NCBI GenBank assembly: GCA_017506865.1
Contig: JAFCMP010000019.1
Location: 1 to 64,000 of the forward strand
DNA from: Tribonema minus
Lineage: Eukaryota > Sar > Xanthophyceae > Tribonematales > Tribonemataceae
Length of the DNA: 64,000 bases
Reading direction: 5' to 3'
Shown here piece by piece: positions 10,150 to 21,557 of this stretch. The notes under the pieces are model-generated. The model saw only the letters and a program-made list of their open reading frames with translations, did no database searches and was not told the DNA's origin. The number at the start of each line of letters is the position of its first letter. The first letter of the stretch is position 1. The position numbers and the translations under genes were made by a program.

Positions 10150-12560
10150 AGATTCAATTCGAGGTTCTCCCGTAAATGATGAAGGTTGCGCAAGGGAGCA
10201 AATACGTCATCGCATCACTCATCTTAGTAAGAGATCAGTGCCATCATAGCATATTCCTTGTTCAAGTATGTAGCACAAGCAATAAGGTCACTTGTTACAA
10301 GTATGCACAGAAACGTCACCAATTGTATGGCAGCAGTAGCTTGACGTATACGTATGTAGCACACTTAGCCGACTCTTCTAAGAAAAAATGCCATAGATTC
10401 CCCTATAAACGAGGAAAATTGCAAGTGAGCAAATGCATTGTCAACGGTTAAGTCCAAATGAAGGTTGCAGGTGAGCACATACGTCGTCACATCACTCATC
10501 TTACCGATTGTATGGCAGCAGTAGCCTGACGTATACGTATGTAGCATTTAGCTGACTCTTCTTAAAAACGTGCCATAGGAAAATTGCAAGTGAGCAAATG
10601 CAGCGTCAGCGGATAAGTCCAAATGAAAGTCGCAGGTCAGCACATACATCATCACATCACTCATCTTGTTAAAAGAGCAGTGCCAACATAGCGTATACTT
10701 CTGGAAGTATGTACATTAGTTCTAGCATTAAATTCACTTGGTACAAGTATGCACGGAAACGTCACCGATTAGATAGATTCCCCTGTAAATGGGGAAAATT
10801 GCAAGTGACCAAATTAATTGTCAACGGTCAACTCCAGACATACACAGGCACATCACTCATTGTATAATAACAGTACCATCACAGCGTATATGTAGTACAA
10901 GCAGGGGATTCCCTTATTATAAGTTTTTTTTCCCTTGTTAGAAGACAGCAGTAGCCTGGCATTCAGTCGACTCTCCTAAAAAAAAAACGCCATAGATTCC
11001 CCTGTAAATAATGGATATTGCAAGTGAGCAAATGCATCATCAACGGTTAAGTCCAAGTACGCGAGCACATCACTCATTGTAGTGTAAAAAACAGTGCCAT
11101 CATCAACAGTAAATCACTTATGATCAACGTTACTACTACTACAAGAAGAATACGCGACAATAAGGTAGCATGCATAAACTTTTGAACCTATTCCTTGAGC
11201 GCAACAAGCATTAAATTCGCTTGTTACAACCATGCACGGAAACGCCACCGATTGTATGGCAGCTGAAGCCTGACTGACGTATGTAGCCTAGTAGTAGTAG
11301 CATTCAGCCATCTCCCTTAATTTAAAAAAAAAGACTGCCATAGATTCCCCTGTAAATGAGGAAAATTGCAAGTGAGCAAATGAATTGTCATTAGAAGACA
11401 GCGGTAGCCTGGCGTTCAGTCGACTCTCCTAAAGAAAAAACGCCATAGATTCCCCTGTAAATAATGATTATTGCAAGTGAGCAAATGCATCGTCGACGGT
11501 TAAGTCCAAGTACGTGAGCACATCACTCATTGTAGTGTAATAGAGCAGTGCCATCATCAACAGTAAGTCACTTATGGTCAACGTTACTACTACTACAAGA
11601 GAACACGCGAGAATAAGGTAGCATACCCATGCGTTTTTTTTTTAGGAGAGTCGACTGAACGCCAGGCTACCGCTGTCTTCTAATGACAATTCATTTGCTC
11701 ACTTGCAATTTTCCTCATTTACAGGGGAATCTATGGCAGTCTTTTTTTTTAAATTAAGGGAGATGGCTGAACGCTACTACTACTAGGCTACATACGTCAG
11801 GCTTCAGCTGCCATACAATCGGTGGCGTTTCCGTGCATGGTTGTAACAAGCGATTAATTCCAAGTACGCGAGCACATCACTCATTGTAGTGTAATAGAGC
11901 AGTGCCATCGTCAACAGTAAGTCGCTTATGGTCAACGTTACTACTTCTACAAGAGAGCACGCGAGAATAAGGTAGCATATCCATAAACCGATACACATCA
12001 CTTGTTGTAAGAGAGCAGTTGTTTAAGACCTGGAATGCACAATTAAGTCGTTCGTTGGCACAATGCATGCCAGCACAAGCAAGGACAACACAGTGAAGCG
12101 TATGTAGCCTAGTAGTAGTAGCGTTCAGCCATCTCCCTTAATTAAAAAAAAAAGACTGCCATAGATTCCCCTGTAAATGAGGAAAATTGCAAGTAAGCAA
12201 ATGAATTGTCATTAGAAGACAGCGGTAGCCTGGCGTTCAGTCGACTCTCCTAAAAAAAAAACGCCATGTAAATAATGATTATTGCAAGTGAGCAAATGCA
12301 TCGTCGACGGCTAAGTCCAAGTACGCGAGAACATCACTCATTGTAGTGTAATAGAGCAGTGCCATCATTAACAGTAAGTCACTTATGGTCAACGTTACTA
12401 CTACTACAAGAGAACACGCGAGAATAAGGTAGCATACCCATAAACCTATACACATCACTTGTTGTAAGAGAGCAGTTGTTTAAGACCTGGAATGCACAAT
12501 TAAGTCGTTCGTTGGCACAATGCATGCCAGCACAAGCAAGGACAACACAGTGAAGCATAA
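10150..12560. repeat. AT-richer tandem and inverted repeat array inside the Helitron intron
   Basis: The whole array lies in the 12678-9994 intron. A degenerate unit of very roughly 200-350 bp recurs, marked by GATTCCCCTGTAAATGAGG and AATTGCAAGTGAGCAAATG. Instances of the marker start near 10396, 10775, 10993, 11344, 11448 and 12165. A block at about 11243-11440 is repeated in inverted orientation at 11632-11830 and directly again at about 12100-12265. The segment from about 11840 to 12090 is likewise repeated at 12300-12550. Base composition is clearly lower in GC than the surrounding coding DNA. No coding capacity was seen. Confidence 0.85.
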
Positions 12561-12678
12561 GCCGTTACGGTATCCAATTCCTTGAGCCTGCTGTGCTGTT
12601 CTGCCTTAACACGTTACAGTCCAAGTGTTGCTGGCTGCAAACCGTTACACAGGATTAAACGTTGTCAACAGCACTTAC

Positions 12679-13106
12679 AGCATTTGGCCGCCCATGAGTT
12701 CCTCTCGTGCTTCGGCGATGCGGTGCTGCATCACCTCCTGGCTGACCACCGGAGGGAACGGCACCTCAGATATGCTTTCAGGAAAACCATACGCCTCCAC
12801 CTCCTCCGTGTAGGATTTTGTCAATGTCTCCACCCTATCACCCGCTTTGACTAGCGCTGCCCTGGCAATCGCAGCCTGGTAGAATGCCTCCGGTTTCGGA
12901 ACAGACTTTCTGCTTCGGTCTCTTGCAGCGCGACTTTGCCGCTGTGCTGCAGACTCTGGTTGGCTCCTCCTGGCTCTGTCTCGTGCGGCTCGCAGACGCT
13001 GCTGCCTGGTGCCGGTATCACCCTCGATAGCAGCGTCGTTCTCCTGCTCTGCCTGTAGTGCTGTGTTTCGACGGCCTTGCAATCGTGCACTCCTTCTGGA
13101 GGGCGG

Positions 13107-13167
<61 letters not shown>

Positions 13168-13211
13168 GCCGGTCGAGCAGCAGCTCGCCCTGCTGTTGCA
13201 CTCCTAGGCAT
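12679..13211 (-). CDS. Helitron N-terminal exon with poly-Ala and basic ETPEQR-type repeats
   Basis: ATG at 13211 opens a 177-codon exon. A run of about 20 Ala (from a GCT/AGC microsatellite) is followed by two or three degenerate basic repeats such as QRLRAARDRARRSQPES and QRQSRAARDRSRK. Repeats of this style (score-and-three-like, R-x-AETPEQR) are common at the N-termini of Helitron proteins and may bind nucleic acid. The exon ends at a GTAAGT donor at 12678. The 2-nt overhang matches the acceptor at 9993, giving MLGECGVC across the junction. Joining to the Helitron is therefore supported by phase and by family architecture. A poly-Gln reading exists in another frame but does not splice. 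Confidence 0.6.
13108..13164. repeat. (GCT)n microsatellite, about 19 units
   Basis: An uninterrupted GCT run followed by GCC units. On the minus strand it encodes the poly-Ala run of the Helitron N-terminal exon. Confidence 0.95.
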
Positions 13212-13598
13212 GCTGGTGGGACCGCCAACGCATCAGGCAAATGACGCAAGGATTTCAGCAATTCTGGCGGTTTCGCAAACGGCGGATTCTGCACAGGCAA
13301 AGTAGTTTACTTGAGGAGCTCTTTGGACAGCACCACGACGACAGCAAGCCGCTTGGCGTCGGGTCGATATTGCTCAATAAGGACACTAACTGAGGTGTTA
13401 GCAGCAGTCAGCTAGCCCGCAGGTGCAGTGGTTCAAAATAAAAAAGGTGAGGTGATTTAAAGCTTAGGGAGACCTGAGTACTATCGTACCCAGGAACTGC
13501 AACTTCGAGGGTTTAGCTTTGACAGTCCACCACTGTTGAGCCACCAGCTGGATCCAGCTGAAGCGCAGAGTGGCTGCATCATCAGGTGCTATTCTTGA

Positions 13599-16500
13599 AT
13601 GACCGACATCGGCGTGGACGACGAGACAGAGCGCAAAAGCCTCAAGCCGGCCGTGGATCCAGGTGAAGCCAGGCGTGTGCTGCTAGAGCTGTACGGCCTT
13701 GAGGCCAAGGAGGTGTCGCCTCTGGACTCCTACGACGACAACAACTTCAAAGTCGTCGTTGGTCACACCAGTGAGGACGCGACCGCCATGCACACAACAG
13801 TCTACACGTTGAAAATCCACAACGGTGTGGAATCCAGTAACCTGGCATTCATAGAAGCTCAGAACGCAATGCTCGCGCACCTGAAAGCAAAGTGCAAGCA
13901 GTACACGTTTCCTGCACCTGTGGCCAGCAAGGCAGGCAATCTCATTGAAACGGCTGCACTGGCGGTGAAGGAGGGGGCAGTGAGGCCGCTGGCGGTGAGG
14001 CTGCTGACCTGGGTCGAAGGCACTCTGCTGACGCACTGCAGCAACACAGACCCGGCACTGTTAGAAAAGGTCGGGGAGATGGCAGCTAAAGTCAACACAG
14101 CGCTAGCAGACTTCGACCACCCAGCGCTGCGCAGGCACCACGCCTGGGACCTCGCCAACGCGGCGCAGCTGCAGCGCTACCTGCCGTACATGGACGATGC
14201 GGACCGCAGGTCCCTGGTGGAGAGCGTCCTCGCGGCCTTCGCGGCGGAGGTTCTGCCCGCGGCCGCCACGCTGCGCAGCGCCTGCATCCACTCCGACCTC
14301 AACGACGCCAACATCGTCGTCAGCGCGGACGGCGCCGCCGTCGTCGGCGCCATCGACTTCGGCGACGCGGTGCGCTCGTGGCTCGTCGCGGAGCCCGCCA
14401 TCGCGATGGCGTACGCGATGCTCTCGCCCGCGGCGCGCGCGACCGGCGACGCGCTCGGCGCCGCCGCCGCCGCCCTCGCCGGCTACGCGCGCGCGCTGCC
14501 GCTGTTCCCCGCCGAGACGATGCACCTGCGCACGCTCGTGGCGGCGCGCCTCTGCGCAAGCGCCGCGCTCGGCGCGCACGCGCTGCGGCGCGACCCCGCC
14601 AACGCCGCGTACCTGTCGCTGCACCAGGCGCCCGCGTGGGCGGCGCTGGCGCTGCTGTGGCGCGGCGCCGCCGCCGTGCACACGCGTGCGCTGTGGGAGA
14701 AGGCGTCCATGGGCGTGCCGCTGCGCACGTTGCTGCGCGTGAGCCAGCCGGGGCGCAAGCGCGCGCTGTCGGCGGACGGCGGCGATGGCAGCAGCGGCGG
14801 CGGCGGCGACAGGCGGCCGCCGCGGGCGGTCACATTTGTTACGGGCAACGCCAAGAAGCTGGAGGAGGTGCGCAAGATTCTGGGCGCGTCGCTGCCGTTT
14901 GAGCTCGTCAGCGCCAAGGTGGATCTGCCGGAGCTGCAGGGCGAGCCCGCGGACATTGCGCGCGAGAAGTGCCGCATCGCCGCGGAGCAGACGGGCGGCG
15001 CGGTGATGGTGGAGGACACGGGCCTGTGCTTCGCGGCGCTGCAGGGCCTCCCGGGGCCCTACATCAAGTGGTTTCTCGACAAGTGCGGTGAGTGCTGGTG
15101 TGGAGGAGCTGGGGGGGGTGGCGCATCGCATGCGCAGTCTCGATGGGCATCGCATTTGCTGAAAATGCGTGGCTGTGCGCGGCGTGTGCACGGCACCTGA
15201 GCGCTGTTGCATCCTTATAACTTATCTCAGGTTGCGCTGTGCAATGTGCGCTGATGACAGTCAAGTGTGAACGTGGCGGCGTTGATGAGTGACCGCTTTC
15301 CCCCCCTCTCAGCGATGGTTTGCGCTTGCACTGCACCAAGCCACGCTGCTCGTGCATTCGCCACGGGCGACCAAATGCTACCTGCGCTCTCAACGCGCCG
15401 CCGCCGCCTCCTCTCAACCCCCACCGCTTCGCTCCCGTCATCCGCGCCCCCCGCCGCCGCAGGCCACGACGGCCTCAACAGGATGCTCGCCGGCTTTGCG
15501 GACAAGAGCGCGTACGCGCAGTGCATCTTTGCCTTCTGCGAAGGTCCAGGGCGCGACGTGCTGCTGTTCGAGGGGCGCACGTACGGCCGCGTGGTGCCCG
15601 CGCGCGGACCCCCTGATTTTGGGTGGGACCCCGTGTTCGAGCCGGAGGGGGGGGGGGGGGAGACGTACGCGGAGATGGCCAAGGACGAGAAGAACAAGAT
15701 CAGTCACAGGTGACGTGCCGCGTGTTTGAAGTTGCGGAATGGCTGTGATGGTGCGCGGCGATGCGCCTCGCGTATAGCACGGGAGTTGGTTGGGGTACTT
15801 GTGGCAGCGGAGGATGGCGTTTGTTTTGCAGTGGACGTCGGTTGTTGGTGGTAGTGGTGGTGGCGGCTAGAGCTGTGCTTGTTATAGCTGGAACAGGTGC
15901 TCTAGCATGGTGACACTGCACCTAGGGCTTGGACTCGCAACCTTGAACACAAGTAGGGCTGCAGTGTCATATTTGTCACATGTCAGTGTGACGCCTCAAC
16001 GAAGTACAAAAAGGTGGCGCCACGCCATTCCCCGGTGGTTACAGGTTGTCTGATTCCCCCTAGCAACTTGGACACTTGCTGCTGTTTGCACCTGTCCGTG
16101 CAGCACCATCGGTGCTTGTGCTCTGACCGCAGTCACCTGGCTCCTTTGCTGCTTCACTCACTGCTCTGTTATGCCGCACTCTATCCGCCCACTTTCAGGT
16201 TCAGGGCGCTCGACAAGCTGCGATCGCACCTGCTCTCTCTCCACGACACCAGCAACGGCAGCGCCGCTGTTGAGGCAGCAGCGTGCGACGCCAGCGCGCA
16301 GCCAGCGCCCGCCAAACGGCCTGCGCAAGCAGCAGCGGCAGCAGCAGTGGCGCCGCCAGCCCCAGCAGCTGCGGCAGCGCCGATCACTGCCATCACCTTT
16401 GTCACCGGCAACGCCAAGAAGCTGGAGGAGGTGCGGAGGATTCTGGGCGCGTCGCTGCCGTTTGAGCTGACGAGCGCCAAGGTGAATCTGCCGGAGCTGC

Positions 16501-17482
16501 AGGGCGAGCCCGCGGACATTGCGCGCGAGAAGTGCCGCATCGCCACGGAGCGGACGGGCGGCGCGGTGATGGTGGAGGACACGGGGCTGTGCTTCACGGC
16601 GCTGCAGGGGCTGCCCGGGCCCTACAGCAAGTGGTTCCTCGACAAGTGCGGTGAGTGTGTGCAGGTTGGGTAGGTATGGTATGCGTAGCTCGCTGTATAC
16701 AAGTTGATTCGTTTGCGTCGTTGGTGCGGCGTAGGCAGATTGAGGGTGCAGCGTAAAGCTGGCCCCTATCGGTTCTTGCGTAGTGGTGTATACTGCTGCG
16801 TATGCGCTCGTGTGGGCGGCCCTTACGCCAGAGATGCTTTATGCACGATGGGCACAGCAGCGCTCATCAAAATGCTGCCTTCTTCCTGTGTCTGTGGTCA
16901 AGCACATGCGTCTGCAAGCCCACGACACAGAGCAAAGCAGATGGAACAGGCAAATGTTGGATTCTCATGTAATGTATGTGATGCTCATGAATAATGATGT
17001 GACGTGTCGGCACAGGAACGAATGCGCTGAAGTAATGGGACAGCAACGACCATGTCGGCTTCTGAAAGCTTGCATGCCACACACTGCTCAAAACTGGCAC
17101 TGGGCTGTGTACACACGCCTGACACAAACCGGCCTCCATTCCATTGCCTTCTGCAGGGCACGACGGTCTGAACAGCATGCTGCAGGGGTTCGACGACGAC
17201 AGCGCGTATGCGCAGTGCACCTTTGCATTCTGCGCAGGCCTGGGCCAGCAAGTACACATTTTTGATGGCCGCACTGCAGGGCGCGTTGTCCCCGCTCGTG
17301 GCCCCCCTGATTTCGGCTGGGACCCCATATTCGAGCCCGAGGGGCGGGGGCAGACGTACGCGGAGATGGCAAAAGAGGAGAAGAACAAGATCAGTCACCG
17401 CTTCAGGGCGCTGGACCAGCTGCGCCAGTACCTCATTGAGAACGCAGAAGCCGTGAGGACGCAGATGGAAGCTGCAAGATGA
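13599..17482 (+). CDS. Hydroxylysine kinase - ITPase - ITPase triple fusion, four exons
   Basis: Exons 13599-15087, 15463-15709, 16199-16650 and 17157-17482 have GT-AG ends and compatible phases, giving 837 residues. Residues ~20-390 match HYKK/AGPHD1 kinases, which phosphorylate 5-hydroxylysine with [14 protein letters not shown] near the start, catalytic [10 protein letters not shown] and metal-binding IDFGD. A Gly-rich linker leads to ITPase 1 (~410-600): [32 protein letters not shown] and KISHRFRAL. An Ala/Pro linker (~600-643) leads to ITPase 2 (~645-837) with the same motifs. HAM1/ITPA enzymes hydrolyse ITP, dITP and XTP to monophosphates. Both copies keep the expected active-site motifs. 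The intron after DKCG is shared by both copies; the one before FRAL is only in copy 1. Start chosen: the ATG just before the kinase homology. No obvious targeting signal. Confidence 0.92.
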
Positions 17483-18042
17483 CAACGTCAGACTGCACCG
17501 GTGGCAAACACTCTGTGGTCTGATAGGAATGTCATTACATAGAGGCAGTGCTCTGCCAATTCAGCAGCTGCTGCGCAGCCTTTTAAGCCCTCGTGGCCCT
17601 CAATCTTATTCGTTTGATCCAGAGGTTACCTTTGCGATGAACATGATGCAACGAAACACTTCATGCCCATAAGAGTTGATTCTGCCTGACCCACAATGCT
17701 GTCCTGGATTACTCAGCATACAGCAAGATGAGCGGAATACGACATTGCCAGGAGTGAAGCAGTGCACATGAACACTCACTTGTGAGAATGCCAACTTGAC
17801 TTGTGTGTCAGGCGACCCTAGGGTTAGAGGGGGCTATTTAGCCATATTCTGCCACACTGGCTTTATGCCATATTCTGCCACTGCTTTATGCTTTATTTAT
17901 AAATGCTAATCACTTGGACACAATGTCGTACAGGTACCGAGATGCGTTGACAACACCTGGGCGCACAGTTGAATGAGCTGTGAGAAAAGAGAGGGTCGCC
18001 GCTTCTTACTCTGGACAAAATGATCAACGTACAAGCGGCCAT
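17483..18042. other. Intergenic, no gene seen
   Basis: Spacer between the fusion gene and the retrotransposon tail. Around 17928-17970 it contains GTACCGAGATGCGTTG and ACAACACCTGGGCGCA, a motif that also borders the two related retrotransposon tails at 26.6-27.3 kb. Confidence 0.5.
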
Positions 18043-18109
18043 GTACTTTTTATTAATTCTCGCTCAGGGCGCGAAAAGCCCAGATGATTGGCATCTAGCT
18101 GTAAGGAAT

Positions 18110-19540
18110 CTACATGTCGTATGACAGTCTGAAAGTGTCGCAACGACAACCACTCAAACGCCGCCGCCGCCAAATGGCATCTCGGGGTCCTCCCCTACGT
18201 CCTCCTCCATGTGCCCCCCCCCTGGATTCTGCCATGTGTGTCATGACACGGCCAGAGTACGCCATGTGGAGCGCTGCCGACAGTGCCGAGCGTAAGCGCG
18301 CCAGGGCGATGCCCTTGAGAGCTTTAGGGCGCGCTCCTCCGGGCACTGACATCCTGCTGGCATACTCCGTCGCCGCAGCCTCCAGCAGCTTCCGCCCCTG
18401 CTCCCCGATGCTGCCAAATGACCCTATTGCCAAAGTGGCAAGTTTGTAGCAATTCTGATCATAATGACCAGAATAGTGGGTAGTCTTGGCGGCCTCTTGG
18501 TCGCGGCAGCATCGCTCAGGGTCTGCTGCAGTCTTCGCCGCCCGCGACGCCACCGGTGCCTCGAAGCAGGTAACGTCCACCATGAGCGGTAGGTGGCGTG
18601 TCGGGTCGTCGTAGCCGGTCACCGGGAAGGCGTCGGCAGGCAGCATGATGTCCATCCTGCGACTCCCTGGCGGCCCGGCGGACCCCAGAAACGGTGTGTA
18701 GTCCTCGTCCACCAGTCCCGTTTTGAGGTATTGCCGTAGCATGCGCTGCATGGCCCTCTTGACGCTATTATGGACGATGGTATTGTGCGCCTTGACGCGT
18801 GGCGCTTGACATAGCCGTGCATGCAGGGTGCCGCCCGGCGACTTCCCGCACAGCTTGCAGCCTGTCGTCTGTTCCTCTACTCCAATGGCGCGTTTGACGG
18901 CCAGTTGCCAGGATAGGCCATCGAACGAAGCCATTGTGGAGTACATGGGGAGGAATGCCATGCCGATCGAGTGCATGTGGCGCTGTGACCGGAATCGAGC
19001 AAGTGCCTGCGTGCGTTGCGTGCCCTGCGGCAGCTGTTGCAGGTCCGCCTCCACCTTATCTGCAAGCTCGGTAGCGACGGCATCTGCAAGCGCACTCTGA
19101 TTGGGGCACTTCAGGCTACACTGCAACTGCAGAGCACTGGCGTCAAGTACACAAGCAGCATCCACACCAGTGCCACCACCTGCTGTCGGCCGCAGCGGCG
19201 GCTGCTGCGTAGGTGGTTGCTGCTGCAGTGGCGTTAGCGCTGGTGGCAGTATATGTTCCAGCTTGTCACCTGTTGCTGCACGTAGGGATGCGGCAGCTGT
19301 GGCGATCGTCCGCATGAGGGGCAGGCGCGCCACCTCTGCTGCTGCTGCGCCTCGTAGCATTGCTGGTGTGAAATGCGCAGCGCCTGCATTGACGGCTGCC
19401 GCTGCTGCGTGCGCTGGTGCTGCAGCTGCGCCGCCTGCCGTTGCTGCTGCTGCCAGTGGTGTTGCTGCTGCCGCAGGTGTTGGTGCAGCACCTGCCGCAT
19501 TGGCCGCTGCCACCGCCATTGCCGCTGTCGCAGCCGGCAC
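18110..19540 (-). pseudogene. LINE ORF fragment: CCHC finger and restriction-like endonuclease domain
   Basis: A 476-codon frame. Its first ~130 residues are Ala-rich linker. The remainder holds CKLCGKSPGGTLHARLC, GSRRMDIMLP, MVDVTCFEAP and SGHYDQNCYKLATLAIGSFG, ending in a basic tail. The last ~150 codons are repeated with few differences at 26.67-27.07 kb, which marks this as repeated element DNA and not a host gene. Continuation from the upstream fragment (20228-19266) requires one frame change in the Ala-rich linker. Confidence 0.7.
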
Positions 19541-20228
19541 TTGCGGCGCCGCCTGCCGACGCTGCTCCTGTTGCAGGTGCTGCAGCAGCCCTAGTAGGGC
19601 CTGGAGCAGCTGTGTTGCCTATGCCCGCAGCAGCTGCTGTTGATGCTGCAGTTAGTGATGCCGCCGAGGCCACTTGAGGCGCAACATGTGCTGCCGCTGC
19701 TGCAGCAGCCTCTGATGCTGGAGCAGCTGCTGCTGCCGCCGCTGCTGCTGCCGCCGGAGTAGTTGCGCCGTGCGCCGCCGCTGCTGCTGCCGCTGGTGCC
19801 GCCTGTGCTGCCGCCGCGGCCCCTGATCCAGCGGCAGCTGCGTCGTGTGTTGCCGGAATGGCTGCGCCACAAGCGCGGCCTGCCGTTGATGCAGTTGCCG
19901 CTGCCGGGGCGGTCGCGCCTCCACTGGCAACTGCCGCTGCCGCTGTAACAGTGGCCGCTGCTGATGCTGCTGGTGCTGGTGCTGCTGCCGCTGCTGCCGG
20001 TGCCGCTTGTGTTGCCGCATCCTCAGCAGCGTTGTCTGCAGCCGCTTGAGGAGCCGCCTGCTGCAGCACCCCCGCCCATCCAGAGAGTGCTGGTTGCAGC
20101 GCTTGCAACGTGCCCGCCACATACGCAGCATCAGCGATGTCGCAGGCGCTGGTAATGCCAAGGCCGCCATGCCGTATTGGGAGTCGCGCTTGCTGTAAGG
20201 CTGGGCCGTGCGCTGCGGCCATGTACAT
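19266..20228 (-). pseudogene. LINE ORF fragment: post-RT segment and Ala-rich linker
   Basis: A 320-codon frame. Residues 12-45 (QQARLPIRHGGLGITSACD) resemble the conserved stretch that follows the reverse transcriptase core in non-LTR elements. After that it is almost entirely Ala-rich, and the last ~80 codons are probably out of frame. No polymerase YADD-type motif is present upstream in the window, which fits 5' truncation. Confidence 0.6.
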
Positions 20229-21557
20229 GTGTGTCGCGATAACAAGCGTTCAAATACGCAATGTGTCGCTACCATGTTTGCAGCGCAACACCATAGTCAA
20301 CATTGCCGCCCATTTCACTGCGCCCTGGCGTGTGGAGCACGTGCACCGAGTTGCCCTGACCCAGCGGTTGCTTGCAAAGGTGTGGTGCTGTCAAGTGGCA
20401 GCATACCCAATGTCAAAGATACCTGTGGGGTGATGATGGCGGATCAGCAGCAATGCTCAGGGCCGACCATGAGTGACTGTCGTGAGAGCTTGTCCCCCAC
20501 TGTGAGAGTGTGTCCTCAAGCATGGACGTTGCATCGTTTGCCTGCGCTGGGCCAGGTCTCTACAACAACACAGGAGGACCCCACCCACCCAGTCGATTTG
20601 CAGCCAACGTGCATGATGATGCACGTGAGTGTGATGATGTGTTGCGTTCGTTGGTGCGCTGTTTGCACACAAACAACATGGCATTGCTGATCGAGAGACC
20701 AAGGCACATGACGCGCGTGCTGTTCGACGCGCGTGCGCTGTTTGAAAGGCAAAAAAAAATGAACTGCATGATGTCCGTCGCTACTGCCATGTGTGACAAG
20801 CTTGAAGCATTCTTGCAGTGCATGTGCATCAGCTTTGGGTGCAGTCGGTCCGTGACACCATGACGCAGCTTGACTCGTACGCACGCAGGTGTGCCTCAAA
20901 ACAAAGTTGTTGCATGGTCGAGCACCTGTCGACGAGCCGTCGACGACTTGATGAAAGCGCTCGCACACCAGACAGAGAGCGCACCAGACAGGCAGACAGG
21001 CGAGTGACCAGACCAGAAAAGTGCACACATGTCATATGCATGCCTTGCGAATGCATACACCTTCAAGTGCGTACGGGGACTCGGGACGAAGGTTGTGGTT
21101 GTCGTATCCACCCGTGAGGCCCAGCTGTCCTGAGCAAATCTCAAGAGGAAATCTCAAGAGCGTGTTACGCGAGGGTATAGAGAGAGCAGGACGGCATAGC
21201 AGTAGTACCTTGCATACCTAGTTGTCCTAACGCGCGTGAGTGATGAGCACGCCTTTTGGCTGTTCTCATCATGAAGGGTGTTCTTTTTAATAGCTGCTTG
21301 AACTTGTGATGAGGTTTCCACAACACACGCACGAGCTTATACGCAAGCTGACAAAAACGAGAACAACGCACGAGGCAATCAATCAATTCAGGTGATGCCA
21401 TCATCAGGCTTGCCTGCGAAAGTCAAGTCAACCTTTACCCTCTCTCGCGAGAAAACCGGCACTGTGTGTGAGAGCTTTACCCCAAACGCCGTCTAGCAAG
21501 CTGGCACATAGGCAGCCTCTCTCTGGCCAGCGCCAGTGGCAGTAAGCGGGGAGGAGG
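20229..21557. other. Intergenic, no gene seen
   Basis: Open frames here are short, overlap on both strands and have no recognisable motif. It holds the putative promoter of the bZIP gene to the right. I could not identify TATA, initiator or other elements with confidence. Confidence 0.4.

Larger units (their letters stand above)
1098..13211 (-). mobile_element. Helitron (rolling-circle DNA transposon), coding span
   Basis: The coding parts in order are: a basic repeat exon (13211-12679), a 2685 bp intron (12678-9994), a region resembling DUF6570 plus an OTU-like cysteine protease (9993 to about 7900), an HUH Rep domain (to 3388) and a Pif1-like helicase (3401-1098). This is the classic order of Helitron Rep-Hel proteins. 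The intron is supported by a GTAAGT donor, an AG acceptor and matching phase (2 nt + 1 nt). Two further frame changes, near 8.0 kb and 3.4 kb, are not explained by an obvious intron, so the copy may be inactive or contain small assembly errors. Terminal TC and CTRR ends were not identified; boundaries are coding limits only. Confidence 0.85.
18043..20228 (-). mobile_element. Non-LTR retrotransposon (LINE), 5'-truncated, with restriction-like endonuclease domain
   Basis: The recognisable start is QQARLPIRHGGLGITS, the post-RT segment seen in many algal and oomycete non-LTR elements. A very long Ala-rich linker (~19.3-20.0 kb) follows, then a CCHC finger (CKLCGKSPGGTLHARLC) and a PD-(D/E)XK-like region with RRMDIMLP, LMVDVTCFEAP and a Lys-rich stretch. 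That is the architecture of R2/CRE/Dualen-like elements. The reverse transcriptase core is absent, so the copy is 5'-truncated. The 3' end, read on the minus strand, finishes in AATTAATAAAAAGTAC. The frame changes once within the Ala-rich linker near 19.5 kb, so the copy is probably dead. Confidence 0.75.

Noticed and set aside
12851-13300. Poly-Gln protein in a second minus-strand frame over the GCT repeat
   Set aside because: It does not splice in phase to the Helitron. The poly-Ala frame does, and it carries the basic repeats.
14103-15212. Long minus-strand open frame opposite the kinase-ITPase gene
   Set aside because: It is an Arg/Ala-rich shadow of the GC-rich coding exon. The plus-strand frame has strong family motifs and splice support.
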